Origin: JAIBJN01 sp963839745
GTDB taxonomy: Bacteria > Actinomycetota > Thermoleophilia > Gaiellales > Gaiellaceae
Reading direction: 5' to 3'
DNA length: 64,000 nt
Assembly: GCA_963839745.1 (NCBI GenBank)
Contig: CAWIWC010000015.1
Span: forward strand, 72,498 to 136,497
The notes beneath the pieces are model-generated. The model saw nothing but the letters and a program-made list of their open reading frames with translations. It was not told the DNA's origin and made no database searches. Shown here in pieces: positions 35,087 to 43,502 of the stretch; position 1 is the first letter of the stretch; every line of letters starts with the position of its first letter. A program made the translations under genes and the position numbers.

Positions 35087-36060
35087 GGCTGGTTCGTCTG
35101 TCCCTGGCTCGCTCCCCGTGCGCGCGCCGGGCGCTGGGTGCGCGGCAGCTCGGCGAGGACGACCACCTCGGACAGCGAGTCGAAGTCGACGAAGGGCGTC
35201 ACCTGGATTCGCTTGTAGAGGTCGACGTCCTGCTGCCCGACGGACTCGACCGTCCCGATCGGGATACCGGCCGGGTAGAGAGACTCGAGCTTTCTCGTCG
35301 TCCAGCCGGCCGTGACGACGAGGTTGCCCGGCTCCACCAGCTCGTCCTTGTCAACGTTGTCGAGGACGAGCGTCGACGCGCTCGGCCCCGACTGGACGAT
35401 CCCCCAGGCGTTGCTCTCGAGGATGGAGGCCGTTACGGCGCTGTCCTGGTCGGTGATGAGCGTCACCTTGGCGCTCACGTCCGTGACCTCGGTGACGAGC
35501 CCGACGAGGCCGTCGCTGGTGGTGACAGGGGCGTTCTTGACAACACCGTCGTCCTTCCCGGCGGAGATCAGGATCTCCTGGGTGAACGGGTTCGAGGGCC
35601 GGTGCACGACCGTGGCGACGATCGGCTCGAAGTCCGCCGGGAACCTGGGGCCGCTGACGTAGGTGGCGATCTCATCCAGGCGCTCGGCCGCGCGAGCGGA
35701 GGTCTGGTTCTCGATCGCGAGCTGGCGGAGGCGCTCGTTCTCCTTCTTCAGCTCGTCGTTCTCGGACTTGGCGTCGAGGAGATCCGAGACGTAGCCCCAG
35801 CCGTCGCGGAACGGGCGGGAGACGCGCTCGCCGGCGACCTCGAAGGGCATGAGGACCGAGACCCCGATCCGCTGTGCGGCGTGGAGCGGCCCGTCGTCCG
35901 ACTCGCGGAAGTGCAGAGTGATGAGCGCCAGGGAAATAAGCACGAGCACGGCGGCAACGAGCCGCGCTCTGAATGCGCGCCCCGATCGCGAGGAAGGGCC
36001 CTCACCGCGCCGGACGGGTGCGTCCAGCACCGGGAGCCGTGCTGTGCGTTGCCGAGGCAC
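35083..36060 (-). CDS. mreC: Cell shape-determining protein MreC
   Basis: 325 residues: a basic cytoplasmic start, one membrane helix (about residues 33-52, LVAAVLVLISLALITLHF), a coiled coil (80-120; SENDELKKENERLRQLA) and the periplasmic double beta-barrel (GKDDGVVKNAPVTTSDGLVG). GTG at 36060 was chosen; a TACACT -10-like box at 36071-36076 would put transcription start close to this codon, so a leaderless message is possible. It lies 66 bases after mreB. Confidence 0.92.
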   Translation of the reverse strand: MPRQRTARLPVLDAPVRRGEGPSSRSGRAFRARLVAAVLVLISLALITLHFRESDDGPLHAAQRIGVSVLMPFEVAGERVSRPFRDGWGYVSDLLDAKSENDELKKENERLRQLAIENQTSARAAERLDEIATYVSGPRFPADFEPIVATVVHRPSNPFTQEILISAGKDDGVVKNAPVTTSDGLVGLVTEVTDVSAKVTLITDQDSAVTASILESNAWGIVQSGPSASTLVLDNVDKDELVEPGNLVVTAGWTTRKLESLYPAGIPIGTVESVGQQDVDLYKRIQVTPFVDFDSLSEVVVLAELPRTQRPARARGASQGQTNQP

Positions 36061-36125
36061 GGAACCGAGCAGTGTAGTGAATCGCCCGGAAACCGCGACC
36101 GGGACGGTGCCTGTAGTCGAGGGCC

Positions 36126-37175
36126 CTAGCGCCGGCGGCCGTTGCGCTGCCGCGCCTTGGCCGAGCGGTGGATGACCTCGAACTCCTCGAGGCTCCGGCC
36201 GGAGCCGACCGCGACGCATGTGAGCGGCGACTCGGCCAGCTGCACAGGCATCTGCGTCTCCTCGCGCAGGCGGTCGGCGAGCCCGGTGAGCAGGGCGCCC
36301 CCGCCGGCGAGGACGATGCCGCGGTCCATGATGTCCGCGGCGAGCTCGGGCGGCGTCTTGTCGAGCGTCGACTTGATCGCGTCGATGATCTGGCCGACCG
36401 GCTCGTCGAGGGCGCGGCGCACCTCCTCCGACGTGATCACGACCGTCTTCGGGAGCCCGGTGAGCATGTCGCGGCCGCGCACCTCGGCGGAGACCTCCTG
36501 CGGAAGCTCCCACGCGGAGCCGATCTCGAGCTTCAGCTCCTCGGAGGTCTGCTGGCCGATGAGGAGCTTGTACTCCTTCTTGATGTGGGCCATGATCGCC
36601 TCGTCCATCTCGTCGCCGCCCACGCGGATGGACTGCGAGACGACGATGCCGCCGAGCGAGATGACGGCGACCTCGGTCGTGCCGCCGCCGATGTCCACGA
36701 TCATGTTCCCGGTCGGCTCGGAGACCGGCAGGCCGGCTCCGATCGCGGCGGCCATCGGCTCCTCGATCAGGTAGGCCTGGCGCGCGCCGGCGCTCAGCGT
36801 GGCCTCCTCGACCGCGCGCTTCTCGACGCCGGTCACGCCGCTGGGGACGCAGACGACGACGCGCGGGTGCGCGAAGCGGTTGTGGTGCACCTTCTGGATG
36901 AAGTGCCTGAGCATCTGCTCGGTCACGTCGAAGTCGGCGATGACGCCGTCTTTCAGCGGCCGGATGGCCGAGATCGTCCCGGGCGTCCGCCCGAGCATCC
37001 GCTTGGCCTCGATCCCGACCGCGTGCACCTCGCCGGTGCGCTGGTCGATCGCGACCACGGACGGCTCGGAGAGCACGATCCCACGCCCGCGCACGTACAC
37101 GAGGGTGTTCGCAGTCCCCAGGTCGACGGCCATTTCACGCCCGCCCATCCCGCTTAGGTAGCCCCAGAAGCTCAT
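36126..37175 (-). CDS. mreB: Rod shape-determining protein MreB
   Basis: Bacterial actin homologue that positions elongation enzymes. 349 residues. Phosphate and adenosine motifs are clear: AVDLGTANTLVYV near residue 15, MIVDIGGGTTEVAVIS and GIVLAGGGALLTG. It has a slightly long N-terminus (SFWGYLSGMGGR) that may serve as a membrane-binding helix. It is first in the mre cluster. The RAYT unit and maf lie upstream. Confidence 0.96.
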   Translation of the reverse strand: MSFWGYLSGMGGREMAVDLGTANTLVYVRGRGIVLSEPSVVAIDQRTGEVHAVGIEAKRMLGRTPGTISAIRPLKDGVIADFDVTEQMLRHFIQKVHHNRFAHPRVVVCVPSGVTGVEKRAVEEATLSAGARQAYLIEEPMAAAIGAGLPVSEPTGNMIVDIGGGTTEVAVISLGGIVVSQSIRVGGDEMDEAIMAHIKKEYKLLIGQQTSEELKLEIGSAWELPQEVSAEVRGRDMLTGLPKTVVITSEEVRRALDEPVGQIIDAIKSTLDKTPPELAADIMDRGIVLAGGGALLTGLADRLREETQMPVQLAESPLTCVAVGSGRSLEEFEVIHRSAKARQRNGRRR

Positions 37176-37225
37176 GAAGAGTCAGATGAGTGTAACGACA
37201 GGCTGAGCGCGCCCATAACCGCCCC

Positions 37226-37256
37226 GTCCGGGGTCTGACCCCGGACGTGGCTCGGA
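37226..37256. repeat. Left REP-like palindrome of the RAYT unit
   Basis: A perfect 10-base inverted repeat, GTCCGGGGTC (37226-37235) and GACCCCGGAC (37237-37246), around a single T, followed by GTGGCTC. The same GGGGTCnGACCCC core plus ACGTGGCTC recurs just after the transposase gene. Such palindromes next to RAYT genes are the REP elements those enzymes act on. Confidence 0.75.
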
Positions 37257-37326
37257 TGGCACACGATTCGCCGGCAAGTCTGTGGATTCCGAGCCCAGCG
37301 CCGAGAGGTCGACTTAGGCTCGATGG

Positions 37327-37878
37327 GTGCCCAGATCACCCCGCTTGCAGGTAGCCGACGGTGTCTTTCACGTGACCGCTAGGGGGAACCGGCGACAGGA
37401 CATCTTCGTCCATCCGGTCGACTACCTCGCGTTCCTGTCGCTCCTGGACGACCTCAGCCGACGGCGAGGCTGGCAGGGGTACGGATACTGCCTCCTATCG
37501 AACCACTATCACCTCGTCGTCGAGACTCCAGAGCCGGATCTCTCGGCCGGAATGCAGTGGCTGAACGGCCGTTTCGCTCAGACGTTCAACCACCGATACG
37601 GCCTCGACGGGCATCTCTTCCAGGGGCGTTTCCACTCGGTTCTCGTCGAAGGGGACTGGCACCTGCTTGAGCTCTCGCGCTACCTCGCGTTGAACCCAGT
37701 CAAAGCCGGCTTGTGTCGTCATCCTCGGTACTGGCGCTGGAGTAGCTACGCCGCCGTCGCAGGTCGCGAAGCTCCGAGGAAGTTCCTCGCGCCCCGCGGA
37801 GTCCTGAGGCTCTTCGGCTCAACACCACGACAGGCCCGCGCTCGTTTCGAAGAGTTCGTCAACGATCCACAGAGGTGA
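37327..37878 (+). CDS. REP-associated tyrosine transposase (RAYT)
   Basis: 183 residues of the Y1/HUH transposase family (IS200-like, TnpA-REP subgroup), which cut single-stranded REP hairpins and are usually domesticated single-copy genes. H60-x-H62 (NHYHLVVE) is the metal site and Y119 in SRYLALNPVKAGL is the likely nucleophile; the N-terminal GVFHVTARGNRRQDIF is characteristic. GTG or ATG near 37327 begins the domain. It is the only plus-strand gene in the mre/maf region and appears less GC-extreme than its neighbours, so it was probably inserted. It is flanked on both sides by matching palindromes. Confidence 0.9.
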   Translation: MPRSPRLQVADGVFHVTARGNRRQDIFVHPVDYLAFLSLLDDLSRRRGWQGYGYCLLSNHYHLVVETPEPDLSAGMQWLNGRFAQTFNHRYGLDGHLFQGRFHSVLVEGDWHLLELSRYLALNPVKAGLCRHPRYWRWSSYAAVAGREAPRKFLAPRGVLRLFGSTPRQARARFEEFVNDPQR

Positions 37879-37895
37879 TCGTCTTGGCCATGTCA

Positions 37896-37920
37896 GGGGT
37901 CAGACCCCGGGACGTGGCTC
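37896..37920. repeat. Right REP-like palindrome of the RAYT unit
   Basis: GGGGTC (37896-37901) and GACCCC (37903-37908) around a single A, followed by GGGACGTGGCTC. It matches the left copy except for the central base, one extra G and a shorter arm. It ends at the maf stop codon, so the unit spans about 37226-37920. Confidence 0.7.
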
Positions 37921-38513
37921 TAGCCGACGCCGTAGGCGCCCGGGAAGTGGTCGGCTAGGTGGCCGATCAGGAGGGCTGCTGGGAGGCCCACGACGTTGAG
38001 GTAGTCGCCCTCGATGCGCTCGACGAGGGCGGCGCCGCGGGCCTGGATGGCATACGCGCCCGCGCGGTTGCGCCATTCCTCCGTGGCGACGTAGCGGGCG
38101 ATCTCGCGCGGGGTCAGCTCGCGGAACGTGACGCGCGTCTCGGCGTGGTCGACGACCTCCCAGCCCGGCGCGAGAAGGCAGAGGCCCGAGACGACGACAT
38201 GGGTCTGGCCGGCGAGGCGGGTGAGCATGTCGACCGCGTCACCCTCGCCCTCGGGCTTGCCGAGGACGCTGTCGCCCAGGACGACTGCGGTGTCCACCCC
38301 CAGCACCGGACGCTCACCCGCGTCCGCCGCCACCGAGCGCGCCTTTCCCTCCGCGTGCGCCCGCACGAGCTCGACCGGGCCGAGCCCAGCCTCGTCCCGC
38401 TCCTCGTACCGCGGGGCGACGACGTCGAACGGGATGCCGAGCTGCTCGAGGATCGCGCGCCGCTGCGGCGAGGTCGACGCGAGGAGAAGAGGAAGGGCCG
38501 GCGGCGCGCTCAG
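37920..38513 (-). CDS. maf: Maf family nucleotide pyrophosphatase
   Basis: Nucleoside-triphosphate pyrophosphatase of the Maf/YhdE family, which hydrolyses dTTP/UTP or modified nucleotides; subgroup uncertain. Motifs are ASTSPQRRAIL at the N-terminus, LGVDTAVVLGDSVLGKP in the middle and GDYLNVVGLP near the end. The first GTG in frame (38366) would delete the first motif. The only start-like codon before the motif is CTG at 38513 (then SAPPALPLLLASTS), five bases after the ndk stop, giving 197 residues. The stop lies at the right REP copy. Confidence 0.9.
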   Translation of the reverse strand: MSAPPALPLLLASTSPQRRAILEQLGIPFDVVAPRYEERDEAGLGPVELVRAHAEGKARSVAADAGERPVLGVDTAVVLGDSVLGKPEGEGDAVDMLTRLAGQTHVVVSGLCLLAPGWEVVDHAETRVTFRELTPREIARYVATEEWRNRAGAYAIQARGAALVERIEGDYLNVVGLPAALLIGHLADHFPGAYGVG

Positions 38514-38517
38514 GCCG

Positions 38518-38934
38518 TCACACGAGCTCGCCGTCGGAGAACCAGAGCGCGATCTCCCGCTCCGCCGACTCGAGCGAGTCCGAGCCGTGGACGAGGTTGT
38601 CGGGCATGGCGAGCGCGAGGTCGCCGCGGATCGTCCCCGGGGCCGAGTCGACGGGGTTCGTCGCGCCCATCGTGGTCCGCACGACCTTGACGGCGGAATC
38701 GCCCTCGAGCACGAGCGCGAGCGTCGGCGACGAGGTGATGAACTCGACCAGCTCGCCGAAGAACGGCTTCTCGCGATGCTCGGCGTAATGCTCGCCCGCC
38801 AGCCCTTCGTCCACGTGGACGAGCTTCGCGGCGCACACCGCGAGGCCTCGCTGCTCGAAGCGCGCCAGGATCTCGCCCGCGAGCCGACGCTGCATCGCGT
38901 CGGGCTTGATCAGGACGAGTGTGCGTTCCGCCAT
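38518..38934 (-). CDS. ndk: Nucleoside diphosphate kinase
   Basis: Equilibrates NTP and dNTP pools by gamma-phosphate transfer. 138 residues. The catalytic histidine lies in NLVHGSDS; the N-terminal TLVLIKPDAMQRR and GATNPVDSAPGTIRGD are typical. The start overlaps the end of the next small membrane gene by 25 bases. Located between that gene and maf. Confidence 0.96.
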   Translation of the reverse strand: MAERTLVLIKPDAMQRRLAGEILARFEQRGLAVCAAKLVHVDEGLAGEHYAEHREKPFFGELVEFITSSPTLALVLEGDSAVKVVRTTMGATNPVDSAPGTIRGDLALAMPDNLVHGSDSLESAEREIALWFSDGELV

Positions 38935-39122
38935 CGCCGCTCCTCCTCGCGCATCCGCCGCAGCCGCGCTTCCTCGGGCTCGTCGCGCTTCCTGGCCTTC
39001 CAGAAGATCCAGCTCACGTACCCGAGCACGAACCAGGGGATGATCATCGCGAAGAGGGCGATGATCGACAGGATCAGCGATCCGCCGCTCTCCGGAGCGT
39101 GCATCTGGGCGAGCACCTGCAC
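38910..39122 (-). CDS. Small membrane protein
   Basis: 70 residues: a short lead, one long hydrophobic segment (about residues 15-42, ILSIIALFAMIIPWFVLGYVSWIFW), then a highly charged tail (KARKRDEPEEARLRRMREEERRW). Looks like a single-pass or hairpin membrane anchor with a helical cytoplasmic tail. No family recognised. Same strand and tightly packed with ndk (25-base overlap) and the zinc-ribbon gene (9 bases), supporting a real gene. Confidence 0.65.
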   Translation of the reverse strand: MQVLAQMHAPESGGSLILSIIALFAMIIPWFVLGYVSWIFWKARKRDEPEEARLRRMREEERRWRNAHSS

Positions 39123-39131
39123 GCCCTCAGG

Positions 39132-39656
39132 TTAACCCGAAAGGTTCTCGACGGCGCGCGGTGACTCGACGGGCGTCTCGCAGAACGGGCAGATCTGCCA
39201 GAGCGGCTCGAGCGGCGCCTTGCAGCGCCGGCAGGAGTCCTTCAGCTTCGTCGTGCACACCGGGCAGGCGAGGAAGTTCGGCTCGATCGCGGCCCGGCAG
39301 ACGGGACAGCGCTCGACCGCATCGAGGTTCTCCTCCATGGCCTTGATCTCGAGCTCGCGCTCGCGCACGTCCTCGAGGTACTCGGGCGGCCGGAAGAGCA
39401 TGTAGATCAGCGGGCCGACGAAGGGCGGGAAGATCCCGAGCGCGACCGCCATCGCCAGGAGCCACGGATCCTCGATCCGCCGCCGCGCGTCCTTGTAGAC
39501 CCAGTACGCCGACGCCAGCCAGAAGACGACGAGGAAGAACAGCGTGACGTTGCGGATGACCAGCCACTCCTCCGAGTCGAAGAAGTCGCCCACGAAATCC
39601 AGAGGGTTTCCGTCGTCCTCCGTCGTGGTCGTCGTCTGCGCGAGGAGTATCTGCAT
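39132..39656 (-). CDS. Membrane protein with C-terminal zinc ribbons
   Basis: 174 residues. Two or three hydrophobic helices (about 30-100: VIRNVTLFFLVVFWLASAYWVY and LLAMAVALGIFPPFVGPLIYML, given as positions) are followed by a coiled stretch (EYLEDVRERELEIKAMEENL) and paired zinc-ribbon motifs with CPVC, CPVC, CRRC and CPFC. The ribbon part resembles zinc-ribbon tails of many actinobacterial membrane proteins of unknown job. ATG at 39656; GTG at 39665 is possible. Confidence 0.75.
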   Translation of the reverse strand: MQILLAQTTTTTEDDGNPLDFVGDFFDSEEWLVIRNVTLFFLVVFWLASAYWVYKDARRRIEDPWLLAMAVALGIFPPFVGPLIYMLFRPPEYLEDVRERELEIKAMEENLDAVERCPVCRAAIEPNFLACPVCTTKLKDSCRRCKAPLEPLWQICPFCETPVESPRAVENLSG

Positions 39657-39661
39657 CTGCG

Positions 39662-39775
39662 TCACAACAGAATCTTGCCAACGAACCACCCTGCGCCAAA
39701 CGCGATCGCCACGATCGTAAAGAGCACGATCGCGGCGAGGGCGAAGACGCTTAGCCGCTCGCCGACGCTTGCCAT
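39662..39775 (-). CDS. 37-residue single-helix membrane microprotein
   Basis: ATG at 39775 opens a 37-codon frame ending TGA at 39664-39662. It reads MASVGERLSVFALAAIVLF, then TIVAIAFGAGWFVGKILL: a short polar start and one membrane helix. It overlaps the folC end by 25 bases and ends five bases before the zinc-ribbon ATG, filling the whole gap on the coding strand. No homology is claimed; hydrophobic pattern and packing are the evidence. Confidence 0.6.
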   Translation of the reverse strand: MASVGERLSVFALAAIVLFTIVAIAFGAGWFVGKILL

Positions 39776-40890
39776 GGTAGACACGAAGGGCGGACGGAGG
39801 CGAGGTCCATGAGCAGGTACAGGGATCCGGTGACGAGGACGGCGCCCTCCGCGCCGGCGATCTCGCGCGCGCGCGCGAGCGCGGAGACCGGCTCAGGCAC
39901 GACCTCGACCTCGTCGAAGAACTCCCGGCCGAGGGCTGCAAGCTCCTCCGCGGGAAGGGAGCGCGGGCTCGACGAGCCAGCCGCGACGAGCCGCCGGCCG
40001 AGAGCCGAGAGCGCAGCCAGCATCCCGGCCGCGTCCTTGTCGTCGAGGATCGAGACGGCGAGCACCCAGTCCGCCCGCGGCGCGCGCCCCAGGAGGTAGC
40101 CGACGCCGGCGAGGTTGTGCGCGCCATCCCAGAGCTCGAGCGGCGCCTCGCGAACGACCTCCATCCGCCCGGGAACGTGGACGTGCTCGAGCGGCGCGGG
40201 ATCGACCATTCGACCGAGGAACTCCTCGGCCGCCGCGTGGGCGAGCGCAGCGCTCGAGCCCGACACGACCGTCACCGCCGAGGCCCCGGCGCTCCTCGCG
40301 GCCGCCGCCCACTCGGGTTCTCCCAGGACGACGAGCGTGCCGGGCGAGACGACGGCGAGCTTCTCCGCGGCGATGGCCTCGCGGGTCGGCCCGAGCACCT
40401 CGACGTGCTCGAGGGCGACGTTGGTAAGGACGACGACCTCGGCGCCGAGCACGTTGGTCGCATCGTGGCGACCGCCCAGCCCCGCCTCGACGATCGCAAC
40501 GTCGACCTCGGCAGCCGCAAACTCCGCCAGCGCCGCCGCGGTCAGCGCCTCGAACTGGGTCGCCCCGACGGACTCGGCCTCGGCCCGCACGCGCCCGAGC
40601 GCAACCTCGAGGTCGGCCTCCCCGCTCCCGACGCGAACCCGCTCGGCCCACGAGACGACATGAGGGGAGGTATAGGCACCGACCCGAAGCCCCTCGGCGG
40701 ACAAGAGCGCCTCGGCCATCCGCGTCGTCGTCGTCTTGCCGTTCGTGCCGACGACGTGGATCGCGCGGAGCCCGAGCTGGGGATTGCCCAGACGAGCCAG
40801 CAGCTCCCGCATCCGCCCCAGCCCGAACTCCTCGGGCCACGGGCTCAGCGACTCGAGCCACTCGAGGTGGGTGTCAGCCGCCGAGCGCAT
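39751..40890 (-). CDS. folC: Folylpolyglutamate / dihydrofolate synthase
   Basis: Mur-ligase-family enzyme adding glutamate to dihydropteroate and folates. 379 residues. The ATP loop is VVGTNGKTTTTRMAEALL near residue 45, with TSPHVVSWAERV, VEAGLGGRHDATNV and the C-terminal domain (LWDGAHNLAG). Somewhat shorter than the usual 420 or so. It overlaps the valS end by 17 bases; valS-folC is a very common pair. Confidence 0.94.
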   Translation of the reverse strand: MRSAADTHLEWLESLSPWPEEFGLGRMRELLARLGNPQLGLRAIHVVGTNGKTTTTRMAEALLSAEGLRVGAYTSPHVVSWAERVRVGSGEADLEVALGRVRAEAESVGATQFEALTAAALAEFAAAEVDVAIVEAGLGGRHDATNVLGAEVVVLTNVALEHVEVLGPTREAIAAEKLAVVSPGTLVVLGEPEWAAAARSAGASAVTVVSGSSAALAHAAAEEFLGRMVDPAPLEHVHVPGRMEVVREAPLELWDGAHNLAGVGYLLGRAPRADWVLAVSILDDKDAAGMLAALSALGRRLVAAGSSSPRSLPAEELAALGREFFDEVEVVPEPVSALARAREIAGAEGAVLVTGSLYLLMDLASVRPSCLPWQASASG

Positions 40891-43291
40891 CGAGCTCGCG
40901 CCGGTACCGCTCGAGCTTCTCCCGCTCCCCCTCGACCACCTCGGCAGGGGCGTTCGCGACGAAGCGCTCGTTGGACAACATCCCCTCGGAGCGGGAGACC
41001 TCCTGCCGGAGCCGGGCGACCTCGTCGTCGCGGTTCCCGTTCACCGGCAGCTTGTCGGGCTGGACGACGACGTCGAACACGCGCTTCGCATCGCCATCGA
41101 GCTCGACGACCACCCCGCTCCGCCGCGCGATGGCCGCCGCGTCGCGCACCCGCTCGAGCGCGTCCAGGTCGGCGGCGAAGCGCTCGTCCGGCTCGGGCCA
41201 CGGGGCGACGACGAGCCGGGTCTCGCGCGCGGGAAGGTGGGACCAGATCTCCTCGGTCACGTGGGGCATCACCGGGTGCAGCAGCGCCAGGAGCCGCTCG
41301 AGTGCCGCGAGCGCCGTCGACGCGGCGTCGGGGTCGTCCTCGTACAGACGGGGCTTCGCCGCCTCGGCGTACCAGTCGCAGAAGTCGTCACGCGTGAGGC
41401 GGTAGAGGATCTTCACGGCGGCCGCGAAGTCGAACTCGGCCCACGCGGCCTCGACCGCCGCGCGCGCGGCATCGAGCCGCGCGAGGATCCAGCGCTCCTC
41501 AACCGCCTGCGGCCGCGCGTCCGGCTCGGCGCCCTCGGTGTTCGCCAGGATCAGCCGGGCCACATTCCAGAGCTTGTTCGCGAGCCAGCGGCCCTCCTCG
41601 ATCGCCGCCACGGCGAACCGCACGTCCTGGGTCGAGGACATCTTCAGGAGCCCGTAGCGCGTCGCGTCGGCGCCGTGCTCGGCGATCAGCTCGAGCGGGT
41701 CGATGCCCGTCCCGAGGCTCTTCGACATCCGCCGGCCGTCGGGCGCGAGCACCGTCGAGTGGATGATCACGTCGGTGAAGGGGACATCGCCAACGAGCTC
41801 GAGCCCCGACCAGATCATGCGGTTGACCCAGAGCCTGATGATCTCGCGCGCGGTCGAGTCGACGTCGCCCGGGTAGTAGCGGCGGAGGTCGTCGGTCTCC
41901 TCGGGCCAGCCGAGCGTGGCGAACGGCCAGAGCGCGGACGAGAACCACGTGTCGAGCACGTCGGGGTCGCGCTCGAGCTCGCCGGAGTCGCACTCCCCAC
42001 AGGCCTCGGGAGGCGGCCAAGAGCACGTGGCGTGGCCGTCCGGGCAGTACCAGATCGGCAGCTGGTGGCCCCACCAGAGCTGCCGCGAGATGTTCCAGTC
42101 GGGGATCTCCTCGAGCGAGCGGATCGCGAACAGATGCTGCGACTCGGGGTGGTAGCGCACACGGCGCTCGCGCAGCGCCTCGAGCGCGGGCTTGCGCGGC
42201 TCCTCCATCGCGCACCACCACTGCAGGGAGACGAGCGGCTCGATGCGGGTGTGGCAGCGCTCGCACGTGCCGACGTTGTGGCGGTAGTTCTCCTGCTTCT
42301 CGAGCTGGTCGTGCTCGCGGAGCCAGGCGACGACCGCCTTGTCGGCCTCCGCCTGAGCGAGGCCCGCGAGGTCGGCGGCCTCCTCGTTCGTACGGCCGTC
42401 GGGCCCGATGACGGTGAGAGTCGGCAGGTCGTGCTTGCGGCCGATCTCGAAGTCGGTCGGATCGTGCCCGGGCGTGATCTTGAGCGCGCCGGTCCCGAAC
42501 TCGGGATCGACGAGCTCGTCGGCAATCACAGGCACGCGCCGTTCGACGTACGGGACGACGACCTCCTTGCCGACGGCGTCGCGGTAGCGCTCGTCGTCGG
42601 GGTGCACGGCCACGGCGACGTCGGCGAGGATCGTGGCCGGCCGCACCGTCGCCACCGTGATCGACCCGGAGCCGTCCACGAACGGGTAGCGCGCGTACGT
42701 GAGCCTGTCGTCCATCGGCTCGTGCACCACCTCGAGATCGGAGATCGCGGTCTCGTGGAACGGGCACCAGTTGACGATGCGGTTCGCCCGGTAGATCCAG
42801 CCGCGCCCCCAGAGGTGGACGAAGAAGCGCATCACGGCCTCGATGTAGGCGTCGTCCATCGTGAAGCGCTCGCGGCTGTAGTCGAGCGAGGCGCCGAGGC
42901 GGCGGTACTGGCCCATGATCGTGCGCCCCGTCTCCTCGAGGTGGCGCCAGACCCGCTCGACGAACGCCTCGCGGCCGATCTCCTTGCGGGAGGTGCCCTC
43001 GGCGACGAGCTGCTTCTCGACCACGTTCTGCGTCGAGATGCCCGCGTGGTCGTAACCGGGCTGCCAGAGCGTGTCGTAGCCTCGCATGCGGTGCCAGCGG
43101 ATGAGCACGTCCTGGAGCGAGCCGTTGAGTGCGTGCCCCATGTGGAGCGCCCCCGTGACGTTGGGCGGCGGCACGCAGATCACGAACGTCTCGTCGCGGC
43201 GCGCGCCGGCCCCGGCCCGGTAGTGGCCCTCCACCTCCCAGGTGTACTGCCAGCGCTCCTCGAGGCCCGCGGGGGAGTACGTCTGCTCCAT
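40874..43291 (-). CDS. valS: Valyl-tRNA synthetase
   Basis: Class Ia synthetase charging tRNA-Val and editing mischarged Thr. 805 residues from ATG at 43291 (MEQTYSPAGLEERWQ). HIGH is seen in PPNVTGALHMGHALNGS, KMSKS as RMSKSLGTG; the editing domain (TVRPATILADVAVAVHP) and C-terminal anticodon-binding and coiled-coil arm follow. Shorter than E. coli ValS but normal for actinobacteria. Confidence 0.97.
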   Translation of the reverse strand: MEQTYSPAGLEERWQYTWEVEGHYRAGAGARRDETFVICVPPPNVTGALHMGHALNGSLQDVLIRWHRMRGYDTLWQPGYDHAGISTQNVVEKQLVAEGTSRKEIGREAFVERVWRHLEETGRTIMGQYRRLGASLDYSRERFTMDDAYIEAVMRFFVHLWGRGWIYRANRIVNWCPFHETAISDLEVVHEPMDDRLTYARYPFVDGSGSITVATVRPATILADVAVAVHPDDERYRDAVGKEVVVPYVERRVPVIADELVDPEFGTGALKITPGHDPTDFEIGRKHDLPTLTVIGPDGRTNEEAADLAGLAQAEADKAVVAWLREHDQLEKQENYRHNVGTCERCHTRIEPLVSLQWWCAMEEPRKPALEALRERRVRYHPESQHLFAIRSLEEIPDWNISRQLWWGHQLPIWYCPDGHATCSWPPPEACGECDSGELERDPDVLDTWFSSALWPFATLGWPEETDDLRRYYPGDVDSTAREIIRLWVNRMIWSGLELVGDVPFTDVIIHSTVLAPDGRRMSKSLGTGIDPLELIAEHGADATRYGLLKMSSTQDVRFAVAAIEEGRWLANKLWNVARLILANTEGAEPDARPQAVEERWILARLDAARAAVEAAWAEFDFAAAVKILYRLTRDDFCDWYAEAAKPRLYEDDPDAASTALAALERLLALLHPVMPHVTEEIWSHLPARETRLVVAPWPEPDERFAADLDALERVRDAAAIARRSGVVVELDGDAKRVFDVVVQPDKLPVNGNRDDEVARLRQEVSRSEGMLSNERFVANAPAEVVEGEREKLERYRRELDALGG

Positions 43292-43322
43292 GGAGACGAT
43301 TGTACGGCGGTGCCCGCGCCGC

Positions 43323-43463
43323 TCAGCCGAGGGCCGAGCGGATCGCGGCGACAATCGCGTCGCCGACGAAGACGGCCTCGAAGCCCTCGTTCTTGAGACG
43401 GTGCCCGAGGAGGCGACGGATATCCTGGTCGTCGCCGACTATCAGGATCTTGGCTTCGGCCAT
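43323..43463 (-). pseudogene. Truncated response-regulator receiver domain
   Basis: A 46-residue ORF starting MAEAKILIVGDDQDIRRLL matches the first third of a CheY-like receiver (usually ILIVDDDPDIRRLL), then runs through GHRLKNEGFEAVFVGDAI and stops. The first acidic pocket residue is Gly here, and the phosphorylated Asp, the Thr/Ser and the Lys of a receiver are all missing. No helix-turn-helix follows. It is a remnant or a decoy mini-protein, 31 bases from valS and divergent from the cyclase gene. Confidence 0.6.
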
Positions 43464-43502
43464 CGCGCTACGGCACACTTCTAGCATGGAGACGGGTAGA
43501 CG

